Translations under genes and position numbers: made by a program | Shown: positions 42,278 through 52,356 of the stretch, in pieces | How positions within the stretch are numbered: position 1 is the first letter of the stretch | Layout: each line of letters begins with the position of its first letter | Assembly: GCA_046331625.1 (NCBI GenBank) | Contig: JAXLQL010000022.1 | Coordinates: 86,363-150,362 of the forward strand | Length of the DNA: 64,000 nt | Direction: 5' to 3' | DNA from: JAXLQL01 sp046331625 | Lineage (GTDB): Bacteria > Acidobacteriota > Terriglobia > Bryobacterales > Bryobacteraceae | The notes under the pieces: model-generated | Told to the model about the DNA's origin: nothing | The model's input: only the letters and a program-made list of their open reading frames with translations | Database searches by the model: none

Positions 42278-44068
42278 TCACGCCCCCGGCAACCGCAGCG
42301 CCACCATCTCCTCGCCGTTCCGTACCAGCAACACATTGCCCGCCATCGCCGGATGATTCCACGTCTTCCCATTCATCGCCCGGAACCGCGCGATCTCCGT
42401 GAACTGCCCCGTCGCCGCGCCCACCAGCGCCACTTCGCCTTCTTCCGACAGCACCAACAGCAAGTCCTGATCGGCGAGCAGCAGCATCTGCCCATGCCCG
42501 TAGCGCCCGCCTTTCCACTTGCGCGCACCGTCCTTCAGATCAATGCACGAAAGGATGCTGCCATCGAACCCGAATGCATGCCCCTTGTGGACCACCAGAT
42601 CGTTGAAATACGGCTTGAGCCCTTGCGATGTCCAGCGCGCTTCCGCAGTCCAGCTGTTCCCGCTCTGCGATACCGCCAAACGCCGCGTGCCTTCGCCACC
42701 GCCCTGGCTCCCCGTCGCGATCAGGACCCCGCCGTCATCCGTGAACGCGGGCTGCAGGATCGCCGCTCCTTCCCACGCGTGCTTCCACAAGACCGAGCCA
42801 TCGGCCGGCGCTACGCCGACCGCACCCTCGCCGCTCATGAGCATCACTTGCGTCATGCCGCCGATCGTCGCCACATGCGGCGAGCCGTAGCTTCCTCCGC
42901 CGGCAGCGAGCTTCCAACGCAATTCGCCGCGCGCGATGTCGTAAGCCGCCAGATGCCCCGATGCCGCCACGATCACCGTGCCTTCCACCACCACAGGCGA
43001 GCTCGAAAAGCCCCACCCAGGCAGCTTTGCACCTGTATCGGAAGCGACGTTGCGAGTCCACACCAGCGCGCCGCTCTTCGCGTCGAGCGCGTTCAGAATC
43101 CCGGTAGCACCGAATGCATACACGCGACCGCCCGACACGGTAGGCGTGCCTCGCGGACCCGCCCCTCCATTCGACTCCCAGAATCGAGCCGCGTCGCGAT
43201 GCGCCCACACCGGCTCGCCGTTCGAGAGCCGATAACAAGTGACCATCTCGGACTCGCCGCGCTGCTCCTGCGTGTAGACGAGTCCGCCATGCACCGCGAA
43301 CGAAGACCAGCCGGGCCCCACCGCGCGCCGCCAGACTTCCACCGGCGGCGACGCCGCCCAATCGGTGGAGATCCGAACGCCGCGCACCACGCTATCCCGG
43401 TGTGCTCCGCGAAAACCCGGCCACTCCGGACCCTGTTCCACCGGAGCGGCGCTCACGGGCTCCGGCGTCTTCACGCGAACCACTGGCGCGGCTTCGGCGA
43501 CCGGTTTGGGCTCTGCCACAAGGGGCGCAGGTTTTGTTTCGGGCGCAGGCAGTTCGGTCTTGGCCGCCAGCAGTTGCTCCTCGTGGCTCTTGGTCCAGCG
43601 CCAAGCCATTTGCGATCCCGTCTGGCCGTAGATGCCGTCCGTCCGGATCGAGGTGAAAATCGCGCATGCCGCTAGAATTACGGCCGCCAAAGCAGGCTTT
43701 CGCGCACCCGAAGGCAGCCGCCCGCTCACCAGCGCCCATGAAACCAGCGCCAGGCAAATCGCCGGAACGGCGTACACGGGAAACATCATCCCCATCATTC
43801 CGCCCGCGATCGATTCATGCAGGATCGGCCGCATGGCCACGATGCCCACCGCGATCATCGCAAGCCCGAACAATCGGTCACCGAGAGAAATGCGGCTGAA
43901 GAAGATCCACCAAACCAGCACCACCAGCGCCATGGCCGCGGATCCGAGTAACCCGTAAGCCCACGCGTCCGGCGAGATCAGAGGGACTCCGAACCGAACT
44001 ACCCACAGCAAGGCAACCGCAGCCACTCCAGGCCACAGCCGAATGCGATCGCTGGCGTTACCATCCAT
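42278..44068 (-). CDS. Membrane-anchored PQQ-like beta-propeller protein
   Basis: This 596-residue protein starts with four likely membrane helices in about 150 residues (VALLWVVRFGVPLI, ALVVLVWWIFF and so on). A linker rich in Pro/Glu follows (PAPETKPAPLVAEPKPVAEA). The C-terminal part has repeated PQQ/YVTN-type blades (GGLVYTQEQRGE, GRVYAFGATGILNALDAKSG, VVEGTVIVAASGHLAAYDIA, GHAFGFDGSILSCIDLKDG). The propeller would face outside and probably has a structural or electron-transfer-like role. No PQQ ligands are proven. It is convergent with the carboxypeptidase-like gene, 7 bases away. Confidence 0.8.
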   Translation of the reverse strand: MDGNASDRIRLWPGVAAVALLWVVRFGVPLISPDAWAYGLLGSAAMALVVLVWWIFFSRISLGDRLFGLAMIAVGIVAMRPILHESIAGGMMGMMFPVYAVPAICLALVSWALVSGRLPSGARKPALAAVILAACAIFTSIRTDGIYGQTGSQMAWRWTKSHEEQLLAAKTELPAPETKPAPLVAEPKPVAEAAPVVRVKTPEPVSAAPVEQGPEWPGFRGAHRDSVVRGVRISTDWAASPPVEVWRRAVGPGWSSFAVHGGLVYTQEQRGESEMVTCYRLSNGEPVWAHRDAARFWESNGGAGPRGTPTVSGGRVYAFGATGILNALDAKSGALVWTRNVASDTGAKLPGWGFSSSPVVVEGTVIVAASGHLAAYDIARGELRWKLAAGGGSYGSPHVATIGGMTQVMLMSGEGAVGVAPADGSVLWKHAWEGAAILQPAFTDDGGVLIATGSQGGGEGTRRLAVSQSGNSWTAEARWTSQGLKPYFNDLVVHKGHAFGFDGSILSCIDLKDGARKWKGGRYGHGQMLLLADQDLLLVLSEEGEVALVGAATGQFTEIARFRAMNGKTWNHPAMAGNVLLVRNGEEMVALRLPGA

Positions 44069-44106
44069 GACGACTCATACGTACCTCTCGTGCCAATTGT
44101 TCCCGA

Positions 44107-46059
44107 TCACGGCCGTTTCGGAACTCCCACCAGCGAATACGCCACAGCCGCGAACCCCACGAGCGATAGCCATCCGCCCCACGCTGGGAAGAACCCGAAC
44201 TCCGCCGAGCCCGTCAGCAACTGCGTGAATGACGGCACTCCCGCGATGAACGTCACCGCCAGCAGGATCCCCACGATCGCCTCTCCGGCCACCAAGCCGC
44301 TCGCGATCAGCGTGCCCTGCTCCGCGTCGCATTGCCGCTTCCGCGCGATCCACTCGAGCACCCCGCCCAAACAAATTGCCGCACTCGTGTCGAACGGCAG
44401 ATACATCCCCACGGCCACCAGCATCGGTGCCCGTGCGCCGATCATCAACAGCGCGATGCCGAACGCCGCGCCGATCCCGAGCAGTCCCCAAGCCATCTGC
44501 CCGCTCATGATCCCATTGGCCAACTGCGCCATCAGCCCTGCTTGCGGCGCGGGGAGCGCCCGGCCGCCGATCCCGCCCGTATCGAGGTTCGCTTCATGCA
44601 ACGCCAGAATCGGCGCCATCAGGAAGAACGCGAGCAGCACCACCGCAGCGATCTCCACCACCTGCATTTTCCACGGTGTTCCGCCCAACAGATGCCCGGC
44701 CTTCAGATCCTGGATCAACGATCCCGCCACGGAACAAGCGCAGCACACGATCGCCGCCACACCCAGCACGGCAGCCACGCCGGCCTTGCCGCGAACGCCC
44801 GTCGCAAGCAGCACCAGCGCCGCGATCACCAATGCCGCCAGCGTGAGTCCCGAGAGCGGCTGATTCGAGGAGCCCACCAGCCCCACCAGGTATCCGCCCA
44901 CCGCCGACAAAACAAACCCAACCGCGATCATGATGCCGGCCGCGACAATCGCGGGCGTCCAGCCGCCAGTGAAGTAGTAGTAGATCGCCACCACCGGCGC
45001 CAACAGCGCCGCGATCGCAAGCAGGGTCCACTTGGCCGGAATGTCTTGCTCCACCGGATCCGCCGAAGCATCGCCGTGCCCGCTCCGCGACGCCGACCAT
45101 GCGCCGCGAATCGAAGCCACCAGCGAATCGCGCATGCCCACCAGCGTACTGGCTGCGGCCACCAACATCGCGCCCACCGCGATCGGCCGCACAATGTTCA
45201 TCCACAGCGTGAACGCCGCCACGTCCGGAGCGGCATTCGCACCACCGCCGAGCCGCCGCGGCAGGTCGGGATCGAAGAACAGCAACAGCGGGATCAGCAC
45301 CCACCACGCCAGGATCCCGCCGGCCAGATTCACCGATGCGTAGCGCGCGCCGATCAGATAGCCAACGCCGATGAGCGCAGGCGAAAGGGCAGGCGTGGAC
45401 CACGGGATGCCGCCGCGATGCGTCACCGCGCCGGTGACGGCACGGTCAAAGTTGAGATGCTGGATCACCGATTCCGGAAAGGCCCGGAATCCTTCGATAT
45501 ACTCGCGGAAGATCTGTAGTCCGCGGTTGCTCTTCAAGATTTGGATCAGCCCTCCGAACGCCATCGCCCCGAAGATGTATCGGGGCGCGGACGTGGAATC
45601 GGCGCCGGCCTTCACGATCTCGAAGCTGGCTACGCTTTCGGGCCATGGGAGCTGTGCGTCCACGCACAGAGGCTTTCGCAAGAGGATGATGAAGAGCACG
45701 CCCGCGAGCCCGCCCACCAGCAGGATCACTGTGGCTTCCCAATAGTGCGAGCGCAGGTCGCCCCACAGCCGCACGCCATCCACTTCGGCAAGCACGAATG
45801 CGGGGATCGTGAAGATCGCGCCAGCCACCAGCGCCTCGCCCACTGACGCGGCGGTGCGCGTGATGTTCTGTTCGAGGATGGTGCCTTTCATCCACGGCAG
45901 GCGGAACAGGGCGAGTGCAATAACTGCGGCGGGAATGGTGGCGGCCACGGTCTGCCCGGCGCGCATGCCGAGATAGGCATTGGCGGCGCCGAACACGAAG
46001 GAAAGGAACAATCCCAGGGCCACGGCCTTGGCGGTAAGCTCCGCCGGGCGTTGCGACAT
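44107..46059 (-). CDS. OPT family oligopeptide transporter
   Basis: The 650-residue protein has about 15 hydrophobic helices and the family opening ELTAKAVALGLFLSFVFGAA, then NAYLGMRAGQTVAATIPAAV and NITRTAASVGEALVAGAIFT. These mark OPT transporters, which carry oligopeptides or metal chelates into the cell. It has LPWPESVASFEIVKAG and a late GVLEWIARKRQCDAEQGTLI motif. The length is right for the family. It lies 38 bases upstream of the propeller gene on the same strand. A REP-like repeat is about 80 bases upstream of its start. Confidence 0.92.
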   Translation of the reverse strand: MSQRPAELTAKAVALGLFLSFVFGAANAYLGMRAGQTVAATIPAAVIALALFRLPWMKGTILEQNITRTAASVGEALVAGAIFTIPAFVLAEVDGVRLWGDLRSHYWEATVILLVGGLAGVLFIILLRKPLCVDAQLPWPESVASFEIVKAGADSTSAPRYIFGAMAFGGLIQILKSNRGLQIFREYIEGFRAFPESVIQHLNFDRAVTGAVTHRGGIPWSTPALSPALIGVGYLIGARYASVNLAGGILAWWVLIPLLLFFDPDLPRRLGGGANAAPDVAAFTLWMNIVRPIAVGAMLVAAASTLVGMRDSLVASIRGAWSASRSGHGDASADPVEQDIPAKWTLLAIAALLAPVVAIYYYFTGGWTPAIVAAGIMIAVGFVLSAVGGYLVGLVGSSNQPLSGLTLAALVIAALVLLATGVRGKAGVAAVLGVAAIVCCACSVAGSLIQDLKAGHLLGGTPWKMQVVEIAAVVLLAFFLMAPILALHEANLDTGGIGGRALPAPQAGLMAQLANGIMSGQMAWGLLGIGAAFGIALLMIGARAPMLVAVGMYLPFDTSAAICLGGVLEWIARKRQCDAEQGTLIASGLVAGEAIVGILLAVTFIAGVPSFTQLLTGSAEFGFFPAWGGWLSLVGFAAVAYSLVGVPKRP

Positions 46060-46136
46060 GAAGCTGATGGTACGACAAGCGCCCGGCGTTCCGCTCGGAA
46101 GACTCGTTCCGCCAGGGAAGAGTTCCGCAGCCGACT

Positions 46137-46177
46137 TGTGGGGCAGGCTTTCAGCCTGCGCGGGACTTCAGTCCCGC
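46137..46177. repeat. REP-like double hairpin, unit 7
   Basis: This reads TGTGGGGCAGGCTTTCAGCC, then the GCGGGACTTCAGTCCCGC hairpin. It lies 5 bases behind the DinB stop (46183) and about 80 bases from the start of the OPT gene. Confidence 0.85.
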
Positions 46178-46182
46178 CAATT

Positions 46183-46695
46183 CTATCGCCGCTCGCTCGA
46201 CGGAGGCACCAATCCGCGAATGCGCATGTAGGTGACCATGTTGCCGTAGTGCTCGTTGTTGTGGCTCACGTTCATGAACAGCACGCCCGCCTTGTTCCGG
46301 TCGCTGCCGAAGAACTTTGCGGTCTGCATCGACTGTTCGTCGCTGATCGCGTATGCTTTGTCACAGTATTCGAACGCCGACTTGAGCGCCGCCACCAGGT
46401 CGGCTTTCGAGGTCTTCGACTTCTCGATGCCCGGCGGCTGCATGCCGTCGCCGATCACCGCCGAACAGAACAGGTACTGCGCGTCGGCTACGTGGCCCAC
46501 CAGTTGCCCGAACGACCGAATGTCGTGCGAAGGCTTGAACGCATAGCTCTCTTCCGGCATCTTCTCGGCGGCCTTCATGAGGTTGTTGCTCACACCCTTC
46601 TGGAGCGCGCGCGCACTACCGACCAGAGACTTGAAGTCTGGTGCCTGCGCGAACCCGAGAGCGCAAAGGGAAAGGGAAAGGAGGATTGATCGCAT
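46183..46695 (-). CDS. DinB-family protein, exported
   Basis: The 170-residue protein carries the DinB/YfiT four-helix fold with its metal-binding His pattern (FGQLVGHVADAQYLF; NVSHNNEHYGNMVTYMRIRG). It starts MRSILLSLSLCALGFAQAPD, a signal peptide, so unlike most relatives it may be exported. An earlier start would hide the signal. Such proteins act as thiol or damage-related transferases in some species; here the function is unknown. A REP-like repeat lies 5 bases downstream. The neighbouring gene on the same strand (46741) ends 46 bases upstream. Confidence 0.8.
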   Translation of the reverse strand: MRSILLSLSLCALGFAQAPDFKSLVGSARALQKGVSNNLMKAAEKMPEESYAFKPSHDIRSFGQLVGHVADAQYLFCSAVIGDGMQPPGIEKSKTSKADLVAALKSAFEYCDKAYAISDEQSMQTAKFFGSDRNKAGVLFMNVSHNNEHYGNMVTYMRIRGLVPPSSERR

Positions 46696-46740
46696 ACAGA
46701 ATATTGGAGCGTACTTTGCACCCGCCAATCAAGCGGCCAA

Positions 46741-47646
46741 TCAGGCAGGTTGTTCGGGCGAGGGCGGCGCCGCCTCGGCTTCCTGCACCTCTTTCTTGCG
46801 TCCAAACAACTTGGCCAGGAACGATCCGATGCCAGCCAGCGCCAAGACGACGAATTTCTTGCCCGCCACCAACGCCAGCAGGATCCCTTTCAAGAACCCT
46901 ACCTTCGCCGCCACCTTACCCGCTACCAATGCCGCGATTCCGTAAGTAGCTACTTTGTCCGCTCCCGGCATATAGTCGCTGTAGCGGTGACCTTGTTGGA
47001 AATCGACGAACTGCATTACGCTCGACATGTCTTTCTCCACCTGCGCCAGTTGGCTCCGTGCCGACACTGCGTTGAGCACCAGCACCCCGCGCCGCCCGAG
47101 CACGCGAATGTTGTAGTTGAGCGTATTCTCCTTGGAACCCTCGAAGGAAAGTTCCTTGGCCCAGTAAAGCTTGTGAGCCGCTTTGTCGTAGTGCGGCGGC
47201 GCCGCCCAGCCCACCAGCTTCACCGCCTCGTAGCCGGCCTTCTTCCGCTCTTCGTTATCCGACTCGGTGCCCTGCTGCATTTCTTTCAAAAGCGCCGTGT
47301 AGTCGATCTTTTCGGCGTCATCGTCTTTGACGTACCCGTCTTCGTCGTAGGTGATCACCACGGCCCATCCTTCACGAGAGAACGGACTGATCTTCGCCGG
47401 CACCAGCATTCCAAGCGTCGCCGCGCCCGGCGGATTGCCCCATCCCTCGGTCAGCAGCAGTTGCGAATCGTTCGGGTCGAGATAGCGGAAAGTAGAGTCG
47501 AGCCCAATCTTCGCGACGCCGCCCGGCAGGTCGATCGTGCCGGTCTTGTAGTGGAAGCGCTTTTCGAGCGCGGCGCGCGAATCTTCCTCTTTGGCCTGCG
47601 CCAGCAGGATGCCGACACACGCGGCGGCGAGCAGCAGTAATTTCAT
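46741..47646 (-). CDS. DUF2167 family membrane protein
   Basis: The 301-residue product belongs to the DUF2167 family. It starts MKLLLLAAACVGILLAQAKE, a signal, with GGAGG 8 bases before the ATG (47644-47646). The family stretch GTIDLPGGVAKIGLDSTFRY, then EGWGNPPGAATLGMLVP is present, followed by AVVITYDEDGYVKDDDAEKI and YDKAAHKLYWAKEL. C-terminal helices (YGIAALVAGKVAAKVGFLKG; FVVLALAGIGSFLAKLFGRK) anchor it. The role of the family is not known. It is upstream of the DinB gene on the same strand. Confidence 0.85.
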   Translation of the reverse strand: MKLLLLAAACVGILLAQAKEEDSRAALEKRFHYKTGTIDLPGGVAKIGLDSTFRYLDPNDSQLLLTEGWGNPPGAATLGMLVPAKISPFSREGWAVVITYDEDGYVKDDDAEKIDYTALLKEMQQGTESDNEERKKAGYEAVKLVGWAAPPHYDKAAHKLYWAKELSFEGSKENTLNYNIRVLGRRGVLVLNAVSARSQLAQVEKDMSSVMQFVDFQQGHRYSDYMPGADKVATYGIAALVAGKVAAKVGFLKGILLALVAGKKFVVLALAGIGSFLAKLFGRKKEVQEAEAAPPSPEQPA

Positions 47647-48168
47647 CCGATTTTCCTCCGGTCCCGACATCATATCATGCAAGGCGACAAAGTGTCCGGT
47701 CACTTTTTCCGGTACGAATTGGCAAAGCACTGATTCCAATGATTCGCCGATTGGCCGCAGGCGTGCATCCTATGGAGGCGTACTGTTCGTGAGAAGACAG
47801 CACGCCTCGGAGGCATCGCCAAGAATGAAGCGCACGCAGGGGCAAACCGCCCTTCCGAATTCCCGGAAATCCGCCGACCAATCGGCATCGGCTATCGAGT
47901 GGGCCCTGCTGCGCTTCTTTGGCGGGCAACTGCTGCCTCACAACTTGACCCAGGCTCCCGCGGGGTTCCAACTGTTTCGGACGATGAACGCCGTCGCAAA
48001 CTCGACGCCGGGTCGCCCTGGAACTGCGCGCGTAACGCCCAGGCGCGTCCCAAAATCCCGCCAATACTGAGTCGCGTCCTTCGGGCTTCGATCCCGCACG
48101 GGACTCGATCCCTGCCAACCCCCTGAACCTCGAGCTAAGATTGGACCGAAGAACCGAGAGAGTTCTAG
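47647..48168. other. Intergenic region before the DUF1553 gene
   Basis: About 520 bases contain open frames in several directions but none with a family-like product. One hairpin is noted at 47775-47808. No promoter is defined, but those of the two divergent genes should be here. Confidence 0.35.
47775..47808. other. Inverted repeat (stem-loop)
   Basis: The arms GAGGCGTACTGT and ACAGCACGCCTC pair in 11 of 12 positions around a 10-base loop. There is no T-run after it, so it is not a standard terminator. It could be an operator or a remnant of a repeat. Confidence 0.5.
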
Positions 48169-50569
48169 GTGCGTCCAGTCGCCTGGCTGTCATTGTTCGG
48201 CGTTCTGTGCCGCGCGGGCGATCTCCCGCGTGAAGCGCTCGGAATTCTGCGTGCCCGTTGCCAGACTTGCCACGCCGGTGAAAATCCCGCTTCCCGGCTC
48301 GACCTCACCACCCGCAAGGGCCTGATGGCAGGGGGCGAACGCGGAGCCGCGATTGTCCCTACGGCTCCTGCCGATAGCCTGCTACTCCAACTCATCACCC
48401 ACGAACAAGCTCCGCAAATGCCACCGGCCGCCAAGCTGAGCGCCGATGAGGTGCAGACTGTCGAGCGCTGGATTCTCGCCGGAGCTCCGTGGCCAACGCA
48501 TGTTCGCGAAGCCGAGGAAGCGCCGCTGCAGCCGGCCAAACACTGGTCCTTGAAACCGCCGGTTCGCGGACCGTTCCGTTCCATTGACGCGTATCTGGCA
48601 GCCGAGCGAAACCGCCGGGGACTGACGCCATCGCCGCGAGCCGATCCGCGCACGCTCGTGCGCCGAGCTTATCTCACGGTACTCGGGCTGCCGCCGTCTC
48701 CAGAACAGATTCGCGACTTCTTGTCGGATGATCGTCCCGGCGCATGGGAACGCTTGGTCGATCGCCTTCTCGCCTCGCCCCACTTCGGCGAGCGTATGGC
48801 CCGCCGCTGGCTCGATTTGGTCCGCTACGCCGACTCCGGCGGATACGAGTTCGACTTCGATCGTCCCGATGCCTGGCGCTATCGCGACTGGGTGGTGGGC
48901 GCGTTCAACTCCGGCATGCCGTATGACCGCTTCGTGCGGCTGCAAATCGCTGGCGACGAGATCGAACCCGAGTCCGCTGCCGCGCACATCGCCACCGGGT
49001 TTCTCTGCCTCGGACCCGAGGCAAATCTCAAGAACGAGTCCACGCGAATGCAGGAACTCGACGACATCGTCTCCACCACGTCACTCGTGTTCCAGGGGCT
49101 CACTGCTGGGTGCGCGCGCTGTCACGACCACAAGTACGATCCGATTCCACAGCGCGACTATTACTCCATGCAAGCCGTGTTCTTTTCCACGCGCACCGTG
49201 GAGCATCCATTGGCGCCGCCCGCCGAGGTGGAGCGCGTTCGCCGCGAGAACGAGCGCATCGATGCGCGGGCGCGGCCGTTGCTCGAGCGGAAAGCAGCGC
49301 TCGAGAAGCCGTATCGCGACCAACTCTTCGAAGAGAGCATCGGCCGCCTCGCGCCCCATCTGCAACTCGCTTGGCGCACGCCTCCCGCGGACCGCACGGA
49401 AGGGCAGCGTCTCAACGCGCGCCAGATCGAGAAGACCATGGTGATCGGCGAGCCGCAGGTGGTGGAGCGCATGAGCGAGCACTGCCGCCGCGAGCACACG
49501 CGAATCAATGCCTCGCTCGCCGAGCTCGAGAAACAGCGGCCGCCTCGTTTGCCCTCGGCTATGGTGATCGGCGAAGCGGGCCGGGAGCCCCTTCCCTCGT
49601 ACCATCTCTATCGCGGCAACCCCGACGACAAGCGTGCGTTGGGCGCGCCCCGGTGCATTATCCTCCATCGGCGAGTTGCACGTGGATGCGCCGCCCGCGG
49701 AAGCGAAGTCGAGTTATCGCCGCCGGGCCTTCGCCCATTGGCTTACTTCACCTGGAAATCCGCTCACCGCGCGCGTGATGGTAAACCGGCTGTGGCAATG
49801 GACTTTCGGAGATGGCCTCGTCGCCACGCCGAACGACTTCGGACGAAAAGGACAAGCGCCCACGCATCCCGAGTTGCTCGACTGGCTCGCGGCCGAGTTC
49901 GTGGAGAGAGGATGGTCCGTCAAGCGCATCTTGCGTGCCATGCTCGTGTCCGAGGCATTTCAACTCGCGGCCGAGGACGATGCGGGCAACCGCGAGCGCG
50001 ATCCCGAGAACCACTTCCTGTGGCGAGCGCGAACTCCGCGGCTCGATGCGGAGACGCTCCGAGATTCGATGCTCGCTGCTTCGGGCGACGTGGACTTGCG
50101 CGTAGGCGGACCAGCCGTGCATCCGCACATTGACTCAGCGCTGCTCCAACGCAGCTCGCTTCGCACGTGGCCGGGCTTGACTGACGACGATCCAGCAACG
50201 TGGCGGCGAAGTCTGTACGTGTTCTCCAAGCGCAGCATCCGGTACCCAATGTTCGATGCGTTCGATGCGCCCGACATGGTTTCCTCCTGCGCCCGGCGCA
50301 CCGTTTCCGTTACCGCTCCACAGGCGCTGCTCTCGATGAACAACCGGGCTGTGCGACTGCAAGCGGAACGTTTCGCCGGACGGCTGCGGCGCGAGTGCGG
50401 ACCGGACCTGCGTACGCAGGTGCAGCGCGGATTCGAGATCGCGCTGGCCCGCCTTCCGAATGAACGCGAGTTCTCGTCGTCAGTGGAGTTCGCCGGAACA
50501 GGAGCGGACGGGCTCGCCGACTTCTGCCTCGCCCTTTTCAATGCGAACGAGTTCGTGTTCGCCCCGTGA
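48169..50569 (+). pseudogene. DUF1549/DUF1553 cytochrome c-type protein, frameshifted
   Basis: This long gene encodes the family common in Planctomycetes and Acidobacteria: a cytochrome c (PSCyt1-like) domain, then DUF1549, then DUF1553. It starts at GTG with MRPVAWLSLFGVLCRAG, then the haem motif CQTCH (ARCQTCHAGE). DUF1549 shows LVRRAYLTVLGLPPSPEQIR, FGERMARRWLDLVRYADSGG and a second CxxCH in AGCARCHDHKYDPIPQRDYY. Around 49651 the frame changes: reading one C fewer in the run CCCC (49648-49651) joins RALGAPGALSSIGELH. DUF1553 follows (SPGNPLTARVMVNRLWQWTF, GRKGQAPTHPELLDWLAAEF) up to 50569. Correcting it gives about 799 residues. Either a sequence error or a true frameshift is present. An intact product would be secreted. 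Confidence 0.8.
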
Positions 50570-50780
50570 ACCTGTTGGCCGAGATCGCGCTGGTCTGGAT
50601 CTAACCCGAACCGGCGTATGCTTCAATATGAGTACTCAGGCTCGGCAATCCTTCGGCAGAATGCACAAATGGCGAGTTGTAGGGCTGAGGGCGGCGCTGG
50701 AGAGCCCAGCGACTTTTCAGACGCTGGAGCCGGCGCCGCACCCTGAAATCCGATCGGCGCTGGCCTCCGTAGATCTCGGT

Positions 50781-51902
50781 ATGATGACGCGGCGTCTCTT
50801 CGTCTGCCTACTGGCCGGACCATTGGCCGGACAGACGATCGACCGCCGCATTGCGATGCTCGAGAAGATGTCGGCGGCGCAGCCCCATAACGCGAAGCTG
50901 CGCGTGCAACTGGGGCTCGATTATCTGCAGAAGCTGAGGGAAACGGGCGATGGGCGCTACTTGGACCTCGCCAACAAGGCGGTGGCGGCGGTGCTCGAGC
51001 GCGAGCCCGAACACCTCGATGCCCGCCGTGCGCGCAACGAGATCCACTTACACCGGCATCTGTTCCGGCTGGTGGCGAAAGAGTCCGAAATACTATTGGC
51101 GCGCTCGCCGAATGACCCGGGCTTATGGGCGAACCTCGGTGACGCGCTGATGGAGCTCGGGCAGTACCCTCGGGCCGGAAAAGCGTACCAGAGGATGACG
51201 GAGTTGCGCCCGGACTTGTCGAGCCACAGCCGGATGGCTTGGTACGCGTTCGTCATCGGTAACGCCGAAGCGGCGATGGGCTTGATGAGAAAAGCGATCG
51301 AAGCTGGGAGTCCCTTGCCCGAGCAAGTGGCGTGGTGTTGGAGCGAGCTCGGCGACATACAATTCAAAGTCGGGAGGCCCGCCGAAGCACGCTCGAGTTT
51401 CCAGCGAGCACTGGCGCTGTATCCCGCGCTGCACGCGGCGCATGCGGGAATCGCGCGCCTGCTCGCCGCGGAGGGCAAGCGGACCGAAGCAATCGCCAGC
51501 CTCGAGCGCGCACGAGCCATTCGGCCGCAGGTGCAGTATTGCGCCGAGTTGGAAGAACTCTACCGGGCGGCCAAGATGGAAAAACAGGCAGCGGCGTCGC
51601 GCCAGATGCTCGATGCGTTGGCCAAGCTCGCCGGCGCGCGCGGCGAAAAAGCCGACCGCACGCTCGCCATCATCTACGCCGACCAGGGCCGCGAACTCGA
51701 CCGCGCGCTCGCGCTGGCAAAGGCGGAGTTCGAGAATCGCGACGACGTCTACAGCCATGACGCGCTCGGCTGGGTGCTCCACAAGATGGGCAAGAAGAAC
51801 GAGGCGAAGGTGGAAATGGACAGGGCGGTGACGTACGGAACTCCGGAGCCAATGTTCCGCAAGCACGTTGATGCGATCGCAGCGAGCCTGGCGCGAGAAT
51901 AG
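50781..51902 (+). CDS. Secreted TPR protein
   Basis: The 373-residue protein has a signal start (MMTRRLFVCLLAGPLAGQTI) and several tetratricopeptide repeats (LWANLGDALMELGQYPRAGK with AYQRMTELRP; WCWSELGDIQFKVGRPAEAR with SSFQRALALYPA; IARLLAAEGKRTEAIASLER). TPRs mediate protein binding. The ATG chosen is the first with a signal peptide; an earlier frame is open but has no family content. It runs 4 bases before the next gene. About 210 bases separate it from the DUF1553 gene. Confidence 0.82.
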   Translation: MMTRRLFVCLLAGPLAGQTIDRRIAMLEKMSAAQPHNAKLRVQLGLDYLQKLRETGDGRYLDLANKAVAAVLEREPEHLDARRARNEIHLHRHLFRLVAKESEILLARSPNDPGLWANLGDALMELGQYPRAGKAYQRMTELRPDLSSHSRMAWYAFVIGNAEAAMGLMRKAIEAGSPLPEQVAWCWSELGDIQFKVGRPAEARSSFQRALALYPALHAAHAGIARLLAAEGKRTEAIASLERARAIRPQVQYCAELEELYRAAKMEKQAAASRQMLDALAKLAGARGEKADRTLAIIYADQGRELDRALALAKAEFENRDDVYSHDALGWVLHKMGKKNEAKVEMDRAVTYGTPEPMFRKHVDAIAASLARE

Positions 51903-51906
51903 TCGT

Positions 51907-52356
51907 ATGCTCCGCTTCGCGGCTCTGGCCGTGGTCGCGATGTCGTTCGCGAGTGAGCCAGGCCCCCGTATTTTCGTGTACGCGCAAAGGGACACTCCGG
52001 CGCGGCGTTGGACTCCGGTCACTTGCGACGGTAGCGCGGCAGCGGAGATCCGGCAAGGTGTCTACTTCGCGGTGAACGTGTCCGCGGGCCGGCACACCTT
52101 GGCTATCGCCGGTGGAGTCCCGCTGACTGTGGAAGCGCGCGCGGGCGCGGATTCCTTCGTCCGCCTCGATTGGCATCACGAGGTGGGCCGGGCGCCGGTC
52201 GCGACGCTGTCGGGCGTGGATGCGCGGCGAGCACGCAAGGAGATGATGTTCCTGAGTTACGCGGAGGCGAAGCGGATCCACTCGGCCGCGGTGCCGAAGA
52301 CGGATCCGAGGCCGCCCGAGGATCTGCGGTTCGGGACACGAGAAGATCGCCAGTAG
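51907..52356 (+). CDS. Secreted DUF2846-like protein
   Basis: The 149-residue protein starts MLRFAALAVVAMSFASEPGP, a signal peptide. The central beta-rich part (IFVYAQRDTPARRWTPVTCD; RQGVYFAVNVSAGRHTLAIA) resembles DUF2846, a small beta domain found in secreted proteins. The tail is basic. It follows the TPR gene by 4 bases, probably in one transcript. The exact family is tentative. Confidence 0.65.
   Translation: MLRFAALAVVAMSFASEPGPRIFVYAQRDTPARRWTPVTCDGSAAAEIRQGVYFAVNVSAGRHTLAIAGGVPLTVEARAGADSFVRLDWHHEVGRAPVATLSGVDARRARKEMMFLSYAEAKRIHSAAVPKTDPRPPEDLRFGTREDRQ

Noticed and set aside
44332..45519. 395-residue plus frame opposite the OPT transporter
   Set aside because: Mirror of the hydrophobic protein, giving an Arg/His/Gln-rich translation without a family.
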